From positions 1 through 64,000 of the forward strand of contig JAEVYU010000063.1 in NCBI GenBank assembly GCA_023392595.1: a stretch of 64,000 nucleotides of DNA. The letters are read 5' to 3'. How positions within the stretch are numbered: position 1 is the stretch's first letter; each line of letters starts with the position of its first letter. The translations under genes were made by a program, and so were the position numbers. Of the stretch, positions 17,703-27,351 are shown in pieces. The notes under the pieces are model-generated. The model ran no database searches. It had not been told where the DNA came from and worked only from the letters and a program-made list of their open reading frames with translations. Source of the DNA: Bacillota bacterium (GTDB taxonomy: Bacteria > Bacillota > UBA4882 > UBA8346).

Positions 17703-19217
17703 ATGAGTGAAAAAGGTTTTTTGCTTGAAATGAATGATATTTCAAAGGAATTTCCAGGTGTTAAAGCGCTTGATAACGTAACTTTACATGTACGTCCCGG
17801 TACTGTGCATGCACTGATGGGTGAAAACGGTGCCGGTAAATCCACATTGATGAAATGTCTTTTCGGGATCTATAAACAAGATTCCGGGGATATATTGTTA
17901 AACGGTGAAAAAATTGAGATTGAAAATTCAAAGATCGCTTTAGATAACGGTATTTCCATGATTCATCAGGAACTGCACCCGATACCATATCGAAACGTTA
18001 TGGAAAACATTTGGCTGGGCCGTTTCCCATTGAAAAAATTCGGGCCTTTTCAATTGGTTGATCATAAAAAAATGTACCGGGATAGCGAAGAGCTATTTAA
18101 AAGTCTAGAAATGAATATTAACCCCGCTACGGTTGTGGGCAATATGTCTGTTTCCAAAGTGCAATCCATGGAAATTGCTAAAGCGGTTTCCTATAATTCC
18201 AAAGTTATCATTATGGATGAACCGACCTCTTCCCTGACAGAAAATGAAGTGGATCATTTGTTTAAGATTATTCGGGAACTCAAGAGCCGTGGTGTTGCAA
18301 TTATTTACATCTCTCACAAAATCGAGGAAATTTTGCAGATTTCCGATGAGGTTACGATTATGAGGGATGGACAGCTCGTTGGCACCTGGCCTGCAGCAGA
18401 AATGACTACTGACTTAATAATTTCCAGAATGGTGGGACGTGATTTAACCCATCGTTTCCCGGAACGCAGCAATATACCGGGGGAAGTAATTTTGAAAGTT
18501 GAGGCGCTCACTTCGCCTTCGCCAAAATCATTCAGAGATATTTCTTTTGAACTCCGCAGAGGGGAGATACTGGGGGTCGGCGGTTTGGTCGGCGCCCAAC
18601 GTACCGAGTTAATTGAGGCTTTATTTGGATTGAGGGCCATTGCCTCCGGTAATATTTATCTGGATGGAAAACGGGTTATGATAATTTCGCCGGAAGAAGC
18701 CAAAAAATATAAGTTGGCATTGTTAACCGAAGATCGGCGCGTATCGGGAATTTTTGGCGCGTTGTCGGTGATGGAGAACACTTTAATTGCCAATTTAGCC
18801 CGTTATGTCCGGTATGGTTTGCTGAGCAGTAAGAAGAGAAAAGCGGATACCGATAAGACCATCGCTCAACTTAAAGTAAAAACTCCATCCGTAAAGACAC
18901 TGATTAAAGATTTATCCGGCGGCAACCAGCAAAAAGTGTTATTTGGAAGATGGCTGCTTACGGAACCGGATATTTTACTACTTGACGAACCGACCCGGGG
19001 TATTGATGTCGGGGCAAAATATGAGATTTATACGCTTATTGCGGATTTGGCAAAACAGGGCAAAAGTATTATTATGATTACCTCCGAGATGCCTGAATTA
19101 ATTGGAATGTCCGACCGAATTATGGTCATGTGTGAGGGACGCCTCTCCGGTTTCGTTAATGGAAAAAGTGCAACACAAGAAGAGATTATGCGTTTGGCCG
19201 CTAAGTTTATTGCTTAA
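17703..19217 (+). CDS. mglA: Galactose/methyl-galactoside ABC transporter ATP-binding protein
   Basis: The start is set at ATG 17703, where homology begins (MSEKGFLLEMNDISKEFPG) after a GGGGG tract; the frame is open further upstream. The 504-residue protein is two fused ABC domains. The first has Walker A GENGAGKST and Walker B VIIMDEPTSSL. The second has a degenerate P-loop (GLVGAQRTEL), the signature LSGGNQQK and LLLDEPTRGID. This arrangement, with one canonical and one modified site, is usual for sugar importers of the CUT2 class. It powers uptake of hexose bound by MglB through MglC. Confidence 0.9.
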   Translation: MSEKGFLLEMNDISKEFPGVKALDNVTLHVRPGTVHALMGENGAGKSTLMKCLFGIYKQDSGDILLNGEKIEIENSKIALDNGISMIHQELHPIPYRNVMENIWLGRFPLKKFGPFQLVDHKKMYRDSEELFKSLEMNINPATVVGNMSVSKVQSMEIAKAVSYNSKVIIMDEPTSSLTENEVDHLFKIIRELKSRGVAIIYISHKIEEILQISDEVTIMRDGQLVGTWPAAEMTTDLIISRMVGRDLTHRFPERSNIPGEVILKVEALTSPSPKSFRDISFELRRGEILGVGGLVGAQRTELIEALFGLRAIASGNIYLDGKRVMIISPEEAKKYKLALLTEDRRVSGIFGALSVMENTLIANLARYVRYGLLSSKKRKADTDKTIAQLKVKTPSVKTLIKDLSGGNQQKVLFGRWLLTEPDILLLDEPTRGIDVGAKYEIYTLIADLAKQGKSIIMITSEMPELIGMSDRIMVMCEGRLSGFVNGKSATQEEIMRLAAKFIA

Positions 19218-19237
19218 TTGAAGGAGGGTTTCAACTT

Positions 19238-20245
19238 ATGGATTTCAAAAGGATCTTAAAATATCTCAGCGATCATGCAATTTATTTTGTATTAGTGCTT
19301 TTGGTGGTTGTTATTGCATTCATTGATTCCAGTTTTCTATCTCTGACTTGCCTCCGTGATATTTTGCTTCAGTCTTCAACCCGTATTATTATTGCCATGG
19401 GCGCCTTTTTTGCAATATTGATTGCGGGCTGCGATCTTTCCGCCGGACGTATGGTGGGTTTTGGCGCGGTTATCGCCGCTTCAATGTTACAAGCACCCAC
19501 TTACTTACGGCTGTTTTATCCGAATATGCCGCAACTTCCCTTATTGTTGCCCATTTTAATTGCTATCCTCGTCGGTATATTGTTCGGCATGTTCAATGGA
19601 TTTGCAGTCGCTAAATTAGGTTTGCCCCCATTTATTGCGACACTAGGCTCCATGGTAATCATCTATGGTATCAATTCGATCTATTTTGACATGCCGCCTA
19701 ACAGTTCTCAACCTATCGGCGGCCTGCGGGCTGATTTTACTGAATTAGGCACCGGCGCTATCGGTCCCCAAGCTTTTTCCATTCCGTATATTTTAATTAT
19801 TGCAATCATCATCGCCTTTTTGATGTTCGTATTAATGAATAAAACCCGTTTCGGCAAAAACTGTTATGCTATCGGTGGAAATATTAACGCCGCCAAAGTT
19901 TCCGGTATTAATGTATCCCGGCATATATTGGCGATGTTCACTATTGCCGGTGGTTTATTCGCTTTGGGCGGTGTGCTTGAAGCAGCCAGAACAGGCGGAG
20001 CTACCAATAACTATGGTAATGGCTATGAGTTTGATGCTATTACAGCCTGTGTTGTCGGCGGAGTTTCTACGACAGGCGGTATTGGAACCATTCAAGGGAT
20101 ATTAGCCGGCGTATTTATTCTTACCATTATCAACTATGGACTGACTTTTATCGGGCTTAATCCTTACTGGCAGCAAATTATTAAAGGTTTAATCATTATA
20201 TTTGCTGTTGCTGTCGATATCCGGAAATATTTAACCAAGAAATAA
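19238..20245 (+). CDS. mglC: Galactose/methyl-galactoside ABC transporter permease
   Basis: The gene starts 20 bp after mglA behind GAAGGAGGG. The 335-residue protein has about ten hydrophobic segments. It carries CUT2 permease signatures: GCDLSAGRMVGFGAVIAASM near residue 65, LGLPPFIATLGSM, TRFGKNCYAIGGNINAAKVSGI and GGVSTTGGIGTIQG. It forms the membrane channel of the importer with MglA. It is the last gene of the operon and is followed by a terminator. Confidence 0.92.
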   Translation: MDFKRILKYLSDHAIYFVLVLLVVVIAFIDSSFLSLTCLRDILLQSSTRIIIAMGAFFAILIAGCDLSAGRMVGFGAVIAASMLQAPTYLRLFYPNMPQLPLLLPILIAILVGILFGMFNGFAVAKLGLPPFIATLGSMVIIYGINSIYFDMPPNSSQPIGGLRADFTELGTGAIGPQAFSIPYILIIAIIIAFLMFVLMNKTRFGKNCYAIGGNINAAKVSGINVSRHILAMFTIAGGLFALGGVLEAARTGGATNNYGNGYEFDAITACVVGGVSTTGGIGTIQGILAGVFILTIINYGLTFIGLNPYWQQIIKGLIIIFAVAVDIRKYLTKK

Positions 20246-20281
20246 AAAAAGCGCAAACAACTATATAGAGAAATGATGTAT

Positions 20282-20325
20282 GGGGGAACCGGGGTAATTC
20301 TAAAAATTGGTTCCCCTTTATTTCA
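20282..20325 (+). terminator. Terminator after mglC
   Basis: GGGGAACC (20283-20290) pairs with GGTTCCCC (20309-20316), followed by TTTATTT. It closes the mgl operon 38 bp past mglC and separates it from the chemoreceptor gene. Confidence 0.7.
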
Positions 20326-20376
20326 CTGGATTTCTTGTGAGGGATAAAATTATAATATTTAAAAGAGGTGATCCTA

Positions 20377-22527
20377 ATGGGGAGCAGAGGTAAGAATTAT
20401 CAGGCTCAAGGGACATCCAAGACAAAACCCAGTTTAACGAGATACATCGAAGCTATACCCGGATATTCGAATATGATGAAGATAATATGTAAGATATCCA
20501 TACGACGCAGGCTTATTCTCTCCTTTTTAGCACTATCCATCATCCCTATTGCCTTTATAGGGTATTTAGCATATCAATCTTCAAAAAATGCAATTATCAG
20601 CAAGATCGCCACTTATTCCCAGGAAAGCTTGATTCAGGCCTCCATGAGTCTTCAATTGACTCTTAAAAAATATCAGGATTTATCGTTACAATTAATGGTA
20701 GACAGTGAAAAGAACAACATGATTGTGTCTTTTATCAATAACGGTTCAGGCTCCGAACCATTAAAGGAGTTGTTACGAACCACTGCAGCGATGGATGAAA
20801 ATATACGTTCGATCTTTATTGGCTCCTTGAATGACGGTTCTTGTATAGGGGCTGGTTTTGAGGACCCCCATAATAATAATCTTTTTGGGAAAATTAAGCA
20901 AACAAAGGCTTTTAAAGAGGCCCTCCGGTCTGACAATCAAATATATTGGGGGATTTACGAAAAAGACGTTGTCATGCTCAGAGTGATTAACAATTTTACC
21001 ACGGGAAATCCCATCGGAATTTATGGTGTTGTCTTTTTCGGCTATCAGCTCACCAAACGAATGAGTCCGGCCCGGTATGATTCTGCCAATGCGTCGGTCC
21101 GGGAGCTTCCTTATACGGTGATTGTAAAGACAAATGGGGAAATCTTAACTTCACCCAATGTCGATGACATTGGAGTAAAGGTCAGCGAATTATTACATAA
21201 TCAAAGTAAAAAGAAGATTTTAGGACAAAATCTGGAACAAAAAGGGCTTTTTTATGATAAAATTCATAACCAAAATGTCTTAATAACTTATCATAAAATG
21301 AAGGATATCAGTTGGTATCTGATGGGCATCTCTTTAAATTCTTATTTATATAAGGAAACGAATTCGGTAGGTTGGTTCACATTTTTATTAGGGATTGTTA
21401 TCAGCATGATTGCGATAACCGTTTCGTTGTTGGTTTCGCTGAGTATTTCCATTCCTTTGGACAAGATGAAAAATGGAATGAAAAAAGCTGAAAATGGGAA
21501 TTTGGCAGTACGAGTCGACATCAATACCCAGGATGAATTAGCTGAAGTGGGGAATAGTTTTAACAGCATGCTTGAAAAAATCGCCGCTTTGATTATTGAA
21601 ACGAAAAAAGCGATTGCCCAAATTTTAGACCAAAGTACCGTTTTGGAAGATAGTTCAAACCAATCTGCGCAAACGGCCGAAAACATCGCTGTGGCCATGG
21701 ACCAGATTTCTCAAGGAACTTTGGAGCAGACCCGCGAAACCGAATTGTCATCCCGGCAAATGACGGATCTTGCCTCCCAAATTGAAAGTGTGGTTACTGA
21801 GGCTGTTGAGGTCGAAAAAATTACCGCCAATGCCAAGGATCTGAGTTTCCGTTCCAAAGAAGCGGTGGAGCAGTTAATCCAGCGAACCAATGACACCGAT
21901 AAAATTACCAGTGAGATTCTGAATAATATGAATGAGCTAAGAACAAGCGCCGAGATGATTGGGAATATTACGGAAGTGATTTCCAACATTGCGGAACAAA
22001 CGAATCTCCTCGCATTAAACGCCAATATTGAAGCAGCCAGAGCCGGAGAGGCCGGACGGGGTTTTGCGGTGGTTGCCGATGAAATCAACACATTAGCCTC
22101 TCAATCGCGAAAAGCAGTGAAGACTATTAATGATATCTTAAAGACCATTGGAGAAAAAGCTGTAATTTCAGCTCAAACCGCGGGGAGCGCAAATTTGATA
22201 TTAGTTGATCAGAGGGCGGCGGTTCATTTGACCCGGGAAGCATTTGATCAAATTATCGGCTCCATGTCCGAAGTGGTTGATAGAATCGGCAAGGTCAACG
22301 GGATGATTCATAGAATCAATGATTATAAAGACATAACCGGACAAGCCATGAGCAATATCAGTTCCATATCTGAAGAAACGGCGGCATCGGCGGAAGAAGT
22401 ATCAGCCGCATCGGAAGAACAAACAGCTTCAGCCGAGCAGCTGAAAGATTTGGCTGTGGAATTGCGCAAGATGGCCGGGAAGTTGGTTGACGATGTTGCG
22501 AAATTTCAATTGGAACAAGCCGAATGA
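20377..22527 (+). CDS. Methyl-accepting chemotaxis protein
   Basis: ATG 20377 follows GAGGTGAT; an upstream in-frame GTG is part of that site and is not preferred. The 716-residue receptor has a basic N-terminal stretch, a first membrane helix (about 45-65), an extracytoplasmic sensor of CACHE-like composition (to about 325), a second membrane helix, a HAMP domain, and a long coiled-coil signalling domain. The tip reads EQTNLLALNANIEAARAGE. A C-terminal Ala/Glu-rich stretch (SSISEETAASAEEVSA) is the usual adaptation region. It follows the mgl operon, so sensing of sugar-loaded MglB is an attractive guess. No flagellar or che genes occur in the window. Confidence 0.88.
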   Translation: MGSRGKNYQAQGTSKTKPSLTRYIEAIPGYSNMMKIICKISIRRRLILSFLALSIIPIAFIGYLAYQSSKNAIISKIATYSQESLIQASMSLQLTLKKYQDLSLQLMVDSEKNNMIVSFINNGSGSEPLKELLRTTAAMDENIRSIFIGSLNDGSCIGAGFEDPHNNNLFGKIKQTKAFKEALRSDNQIYWGIYEKDVVMLRVINNFTTGNPIGIYGVVFFGYQLTKRMSPARYDSANASVRELPYTVIVKTNGEILTSPNVDDIGVKVSELLHNQSKKKILGQNLEQKGLFYDKIHNQNVLITYHKMKDISWYLMGISLNSYLYKETNSVGWFTFLLGIVISMIAITVSLLVSLSISIPLDKMKNGMKKAENGNLAVRVDINTQDELAEVGNSFNSMLEKIAALIIETKKAIAQILDQSTVLEDSSNQSAQTAENIAVAMDQISQGTLEQTRETELSSRQMTDLASQIESVVTEAVEVEKITANAKDLSFRSKEAVEQLIQRTNDTDKITSEILNNMNELRTSAEMIGNITEVISNIAEQTNLLALNANIEAARAGEAGRGFAVVADEINTLASQSRKAVKTINDILKTIGEKAVISAQTAGSANLILVDQRAAVHLTREAFDQIIGSMSEVVDRIGKVNGMIHRINDYKDITGQAMSNISSISEETAASAEEVSAASEEQTASAEQLKDLAVELRKMAGKLVDDVAKFQLEQAE

Positions 22528-24147
22528 TTATTTTGAATTGGCTCTTTCCACATTGATTTTCCGGCCATTGATTTTATAGTGTTTCATGGTATTTAGAAAC
22601 TCATCTGTAAATTGAGCGGGGACTTCAATAAAAGAGAATTTTTCATAGATATTGATATCACCAATCATTTTTTCAGGAATGCTGGTACAGCTGGTGGTGG
22701 CTTGAATCAATTGTTTAGGCTGTAATTTTATATCCCGTCCTGCATTTATAAAAAGCCTGCTCATTGATTTATTGGTTCCGTTACCATGGTGCTCCGAATC
22801 GATAGATGGTTCGGCATCGATTGAGGTTCCATTCGGCTGGGTTGCCATTTTCAAGAAGGCTGCGGCAATATCCAGTGTCGTGATATCATTATCTTGCTCA
22901 TTTTGAAGTTCCGTTGTCTCCAAAAATTTCTCAACTGTGGCCACATATTTGGTCAAATGGCCTTCTTTAATGGCGCCTTTCAAATCCTCCATGATTTTGT
23001 TGATTTTACTATCTTCGACATCTACAAGGGAAGGCGCCTTTTTCGGCAAAATCTTGGATTTGGTGTAGCGTTGAATATCCTTCAATTTGTAAATTTCCCG
23101 GCCGGATATAAAGGTAAAAGCCTTGCCGGTACGCCCTGCCCTGCCGGTTCTGCCGATTCGATGGACATAGTATTCTTCATCATTGGGCAGGTCATAGTTG
23201 AAAACGGCTTCAATATCGTCGACATCAATACCGCGCGCAGCCACATCAGTGGCGATTAAGATATCGATGGCGCCCTTCCTGAATTTTGCCATTACTTTAT
23301 CCCGCTGGGCTTGGCGCATATCACCATGTAATGATTCCGCCAAATAACCTCTGGATTGCAAATGGGATGCTAATTCGTCAACCCTGCTTTTGGTATTGCA
23401 AAAGACGAGTGAAAGTTTGATATTATTGGCATCAATCAGCCGGGATAATGTGTCCAGCTTGGTTGATTCCCTGACTTCCAAATAATATTGTTCGATATTG
23501 GGCACAGTTAATTCCTGATGGACTGCTTTGATCAAAATGGGATCTTTTTGGTATTTGGCAGTCAGATCCATGATTTCTTTCGGCATGGTGGCGGAAAAAA
23601 GAATCATTTGTTTTTGGGCGGGAACTTTTTGCAAAATAATATCGATATCATCCCGAAATCCCATATTTAGCATCTCATCGGCTTCATCCAGGATTAACAT
23701 TTTTAGATTCGTAAATTGCAGGGTGTTTCGCCGCATGTGATCCATAATCCGCCCCGGAGTTCCGATGATCACTTGGGGACGCTGTTTTAAGGCGCTTATT
23801 TGGCGCTCAATGGGTTGGCCTCCGTAAATAGGGAGTATTCTTAAGCCCTTTTTATATTTGGAGACTTTTTTTATTTCTTCTGCCGATTGAATCGCCAGTT
23901 CCCGGGTGGGACAGAGAACTAAAGCTTGAATCCCGGACAGAACCGGGTTAATCATTTCAACAATGGGAATTCCAAAGGCACAGGTTTTCCCGGTGCCGGT
24001 TTGTGCTTGTCCAATTACGTCTTTGCCGTCAAGAATATGGGGGATCGATTTGGACTGGATAGGGGTTGCTTCTTCAAAACCCATTTCTGAGATGGCTTTT
24101 TGTACTTCTTTGGAGAGGTTAAGTTCATTAAATATTAAGTTGCTCAT
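22528..24147 (-). CDS. DEAD-box RNA helicase (CshA/DbpA-like)
   Basis: The 539-residue protein carries all core motifs: Q motif (ATPIQSKSIP), AQTGTGKT, PTRELA, GTPGR, DEAD, SAT, then ARGID and HRIGRTGRAGR in the second RecA domain. The C-terminus (about 465-539) resembles the DbpA RNA-binding domain (FINAGRDIKLQPKQLI...PAQFTDEF). It unwinds RNA in ribosome assembly or mRNA decay in the cytoplasm. It is a single-gene unit whose 3' end nearly touches the convergent chemoreceptor (stop codons adjacent). Confidence 0.92.
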   Translation of the reverse strand: MSNLIFNELNLSKEVQKAISEMGFEEATPIQSKSIPHILDGKDVIGQAQTGTGKTCAFGIPIVEMINPVLSGIQALVLCPTRELAIQSAEEIKKVSKYKKGLRILPIYGGQPIERQISALKQRPQVIIGTPGRIMDHMRRNTLQFTNLKMLILDEADEMLNMGFRDDIDIILQKVPAQKQMILFSATMPKEIMDLTAKYQKDPILIKAVHQELTVPNIEQYYLEVRESTKLDTLSRLIDANNIKLSLVFCNTKSRVDELASHLQSRGYLAESLHGDMRQAQRDKVMAKFRKGAIDILIATDVAARGIDVDDIEAVFNYDLPNDEEYYVHRIGRTGRAGRTGKAFTFISGREIYKLKDIQRYTKSKILPKKAPSLVDVEDSKINKIMEDLKGAIKEGHLTKYVATVEKFLETTELQNEQDNDITTLDIAAAFLKMATQPNGTSIDAEPSIDSEHHGNGTNKSMSRLFINAGRDIKLQPKQLIQATTSCTSIPEKMIGDINIYEKFSFIEVPAQFTDEFLNTMKHYKINGRKINVERANSK

Positions 24148-24383
24148 TTGTTAATCCTTTGGTTGGTTTCTTCATGACATATAAATAATTTACAGATATA
24201 TAAAATTATAAGGGCATTTCTTACGAATAGCAATAAAGAATTGAATTAGTAATCAAAGTGTCATATGGGTGGGAAGTTTTTGGCTATGATATAATAGAAA
24301 CAATTAGGCTTGGTAGACCTGATTCAAAACCAACGGAATCTTATTTTAACCAAAAAGCAATCATTTGATTGGGGGAAATCCAA

Positions 24384-25409
24384 ATGGACAAGATTAGGCT
24401 TGGCAGGACAAATTTGCAAGTGAGCCGGAGCGGTTTTGGGGCTATTCCGATTCAGCGAATCAGTGTACCCGAATCGGACCGTTTATTACAAAAAGCATAT
24501 GCTGAAGGGATTAACTTTTTTGACACTGCCAGGAGTTATACCGACAGTGAGGAGAAAATCGGCCATGCTCTGGGAGATGTACGCAAAGAGATTATTATTG
24601 CGACCAAGACGCCCAGTGAAGACCGGGGAGCGGTTATGCAGGATTTAGAGACTAGCTTAAAAAAATTACGTACAGACTATCTTGATATTTATCAAATTCA
24701 CAATCCCCGGATACTCCCGGATCCCAATGACTCAAACAGTTCCTATGGCGCATTATTGGAAGCCAAGAAAAAAGGAATGATCCGTTTTATCGGCTTAACC
24801 AATCACCGTTTGGAAGTTGCGCTGGCTGCCGCTGGTTCCGGGTTATACGACACAATTCAATTCCCCCTTAGCTCTTTGTCATCGGATGATGATCTGCAAA
24901 TTATCAACGTTTGCAAGCAATATGACCTTGGTTTGATTGCTATGAAAGCCTTATCCGGGGGGTTAATTACCAATGCCGCGTCGACATTTGCCTTTTTACG
25001 GCAATATGCTAACGTAGCACCCATATGGGGGATTGAAAAAAAAGCGCAATTGGATCAATTTATTGCTATGGAGAAAAATCCTCCCTTGCTGGACGAACCA
25101 ATGATGGAAATAATTCAGAACGATCGGAAGGAGCTTTCGGGGACGTTTTGTAGGGCCTGTGGATACTGTATGCCGTGTCCGGCCGGGATTCCGATTCCTA
25201 CAGCGGCCCGGATGTCATTGCTGCTCCGTAGAATGCCCTATCAGCAATTTATGACTGAAGAGTGGCATAATCAAATGCTTCTGATCAGCAAATGCCTTAA
25301 TTGTGGGCAGTGTAAAAAACATTGTCCATACCAGCTGGATACGCCTCAAATCTTACGGGGTATGTTAAAAAATTATCAACAATTTTATGAAAGTCATCAC
25401 CTTGAATAG
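24384..25409 (+). CDS. Aldo/keto reductase with C-terminal 4Fe-4S domain
   Basis: The start is ATG 24384, after GGGGG at suitable spacing; an upstream in-frame TTG is less likely. Residues about 1-260 form an aldo/keto reductase barrel (LGRTNLQVSRSGFG, NFFDTARSYTDSEEKIG with the catalytic Asp/Tyr, ATKTP, YLDIYQIHNP). The tail carries CRACGYCMPCPAGI and CLNCGQCKKHCPYQ, room for one or two [4Fe-4S] clusters. Such fusions are frequent in anaerobic Firmicutes and are thought to couple carbonyl reduction to ferredoxin-like electron transfer; the substrate is unknown. A -10-like TATAAT lies near 24290. Confidence 0.88.
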   Translation: MDKIRLGRTNLQVSRSGFGAIPIQRISVPESDRLLQKAYAEGINFFDTARSYTDSEEKIGHALGDVRKEIIIATKTPSEDRGAVMQDLETSLKKLRTDYLDIYQIHNPRILPDPNDSNSSYGALLEAKKKGMIRFIGLTNHRLEVALAAAGSGLYDTIQFPLSSLSSDDDLQIINVCKQYDLGLIAMKALSGGLITNAASTFAFLRQYANVAPIWGIEKKAQLDQFIAMEKNPPLLDEPMMEIIQNDRKELSGTFCRACGYCMPCPAGIPIPTAARMSLLLRRMPYQQFMTEEWHNQMLLISKCLNCGQCKKHCPYQLDTPQILRGMLKNYQQFYESHHLE

Positions 25410-25434
25410 ATCCATACCGGTATACGGGCTTATG

Positions 25435-25482
25435 AAAAGGCCTTCAGCCTATGAATATTTCAATAAACTGAAGGCCTTTTTA
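25435..25482. terminator. Bidirectional terminator between convergent genes
   Basis: AAAAGGCCTTCAG (25435-25447) pairs perfectly with CTGAAGGCCTTTT (25468-25480). With A-rich left and T-rich right flanks it can stop transcription from both the aldo/keto reductase gene and the pot operon. Confidence 0.85.
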
Positions 25483-25508
25483 TGTTGGAAAGTTTAGCGG
25501 ATAGAAGT

Positions 25509-26552
25509 TTATTCGGATTTAATTTCAGTCCAAATCTTGTCCATGAAGGAAATGGTACTTCCCAGATTAACAAAGATTTCGCTCTTCTTTAAATCCTCCG
25601 GCTGGGGATAAGCTGACCGATTTTGGGTGAGCTCTCCCGGAAGCCTTTTGAGGACTTCAGTTTGAGGGGAAGCGTAACCGATATAATCGGCATTTTTATA
25701 TGCCGTGTCCGTTTCACACATATAGTTGATGAAAAGTTCAGCTTCTTTTTTATGAGTCGATTCTTTCGGAACGGCCATGGCATCAAACCAATAGTTTGAA
25801 CCTTCTTGAGGTATCGAGTAATCCAAATCTTGATTTTGTTTTATACAATAAAAGGCATCCCCGGACCACACCAAGGCCATGGCGGCTTCACCGGAAATCA
25901 TTTTATCCTTGACTTCATCCACCACATAAGCGAGTACTAAGGGTTTTTGCTCGATTAAGGCTTTTTTGGCTGCTTCAAGTTCTTGGGGGTTTTTACTGTT
26001 TAGTGAAAACCCGAGCATCTTTAAAGCGATTCCAATGGAGTCACGTTGGCTGTCGAGCATCAGAATTTGTTTGGCATATTTTTTATCCCATAAATACTTC
26101 CAGCTATCCGGTTTCCCGGTTACCATTTTTTTGTTGTAAAGAATACCGACTGTTCCCCACATATAGGGGACTGAATATTCGTTATGGGGGTCATAACCGA
26201 GATTTTTGTAATTGACGCCGATATATTTATAATTGGGGATATTTTTAAAATCCAACTTGTCCAGCATATTTTCATCAATCATCCGCTTAATCATATAATC
26301 GGAAGGGATGACCACATCATAATGGCCGCCGCCGTTTTTTAATTTTACGTACATATCTTCATTCGTGGTAAAGGTATCGTAGTTGACTTTGATTTTATAT
26401 TTACTCTCAAAACTCTTGATTACACTTTCATCAATGTAATCGCCCCAGTTATAGACATTAAGTCCCTTTTTAGGCTTGCCACATCCTGTGACTGCCACCG
26501 CAGAGGCGATTAACGTCAAGATAAAAAACATGCGAACTAAATTTTTCAACAT
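25509..26552 (-). CDS. potD: Spermidine/putrescine-binding lipoprotein
   Basis: The 347-residue protein has a lipoprotein signal peptide with the lipobox VTGC (Cys near residue 24). A PotD-type binding fold follows: NVYNWGDYIDESVIKSFESK, VVIPSDYMIKRMI, YSVPYMWGTVGILYNK, MALVWSGDAFY, NYWFDAMAVPK. It captures polyamines outside the inner membrane. It is the last gene of potABCD, 13 bp after potC, and is followed by the bidirectional terminator. The lipid anchor contrasts with the non-lipidated MglB in this window. Confidence 0.93.
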   Translation of the reverse strand: MLKNLVRMFFILTLIASAVAVTGCGKPKKGLNVYNWGDYIDESVIKSFESKYKIKVNYDTFTTNEDMYVKLKNGGGHYDVVIPSDYMIKRMIDENMLDKLDFKNIPNYKYIGVNYKNLGYDPHNEYSVPYMWGTVGILYNKKMVTGKPDSWKYLWDKKYAKQILMLDSQRDSIGIALKMLGFSLNSKNPQELEAAKKALIEQKPLVLAYVVDEVKDKMISGEAAMALVWSGDAFYCIKQNQDLDYSIPQEGSNYWFDAMAVPKESTHKKEAELFINYMCETDTAYKNADYIGYASPQTEVLKRLPGELTQNRSAYPQPEDLKKSEIFVNLGSTISFMDKIWTEIKSE

Positions 26553-26565
26553 GATTATACCTCCT

Positions 26566-27351
26566 TTATTTTACAGTTTTTGACTGTTGTTTGGACATCA
26601 TTACATTCACGATAATCAATAAAATAAGTACCCCCACAAACATCATGGTGGAGAGGGCGTTAATCTTAGGGTTAATCCCACGCCGGGCCATGGAGTAGAT
26701 CATAATGGATAGGTTGGAAACTCCGGATCCAGTGGTAAAGAAGCTAACCACAAAATCATCAAGGGAAAGCGTAAAGGATAATAAAAGGCCGGTCATGACA
26801 CCCGGCATGATTTCGGGCAACACGACTTTATGAAACACTTGACCGGGTGTGGCGCCAAGATCAAGTGCAGCCTCGTATAAACTCTTATCCAATTGTTTGA
26901 CCCGCGGAAGCACAGATAAAATTACATAAGGGATATTAAAGGTAATATGCGCCAAGAGCAATGTAATAAAACCCAAACGAAAATGGAGAAAGATAAATAA
27001 AAGCATAAAGGAGATGCCGGTAACGATATCGGGATTAAGGACCGGAATATAGGTTAAATTCATTATCGTCGCTTCTGGCAAGGGTTTCATATTATTAATT
27101 CCGAACGCTGCCGCAGTGCCGATAACTGTTGCCGTGATTGAGGCGATCAAACCGATTAATAGGGAATAATATAAAGAAGTCAAGATTTGACGGTCCTGAA
27201 ACATAGCCAGATACCAGTTAAAAGTGAATCCATCCCAACTTCCGCGCGAACGGGAACTGTTAAAGGAATACAGGGCAAGAACCACAATGGGAGCATACAA
27301 AAAAATGAACATCAAGGTAATATAACCGCGCTTTAATATTCCAGTCACCAC
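26566..27351 (-). CDS. potC: Spermidine/putrescine ABC transporter permease
   Basis: A GTG start overlaps the end of potB by 7 bp. The 261-residue protein has six membrane segments and the permease EAA loop (LYEAALDLGATPGQVFHKVVLP) that contacts PotA. The opening KRGYITLMFIFLYAPIVVLALYSFN is typical of PotC. It pairs with PotB to form the polyamine channel. Confidence 0.93.
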   Translation of the reverse strand: MVTGILKRGYITLMFIFLYAPIVVLALYSFNSSRSRGSWDGFTFNWYLAMFQDRQILTSLYYSLLIGLIASITATVIGTAAAFGINNMKPLPEATIMNLTYIPVLNPDIVTGISFMLLFIFLHFRLGFITLLLAHITFNIPYVILSVLPRVKQLDKSLYEAALDLGATPGQVFHKVVLPEIMPGVMTGLLLSFTLSLDDFVVSFFTTGSGVSNLSIMIYSMARRGINPKINALSTMMFVGVLILLIIVNVMMSKQQSKTVK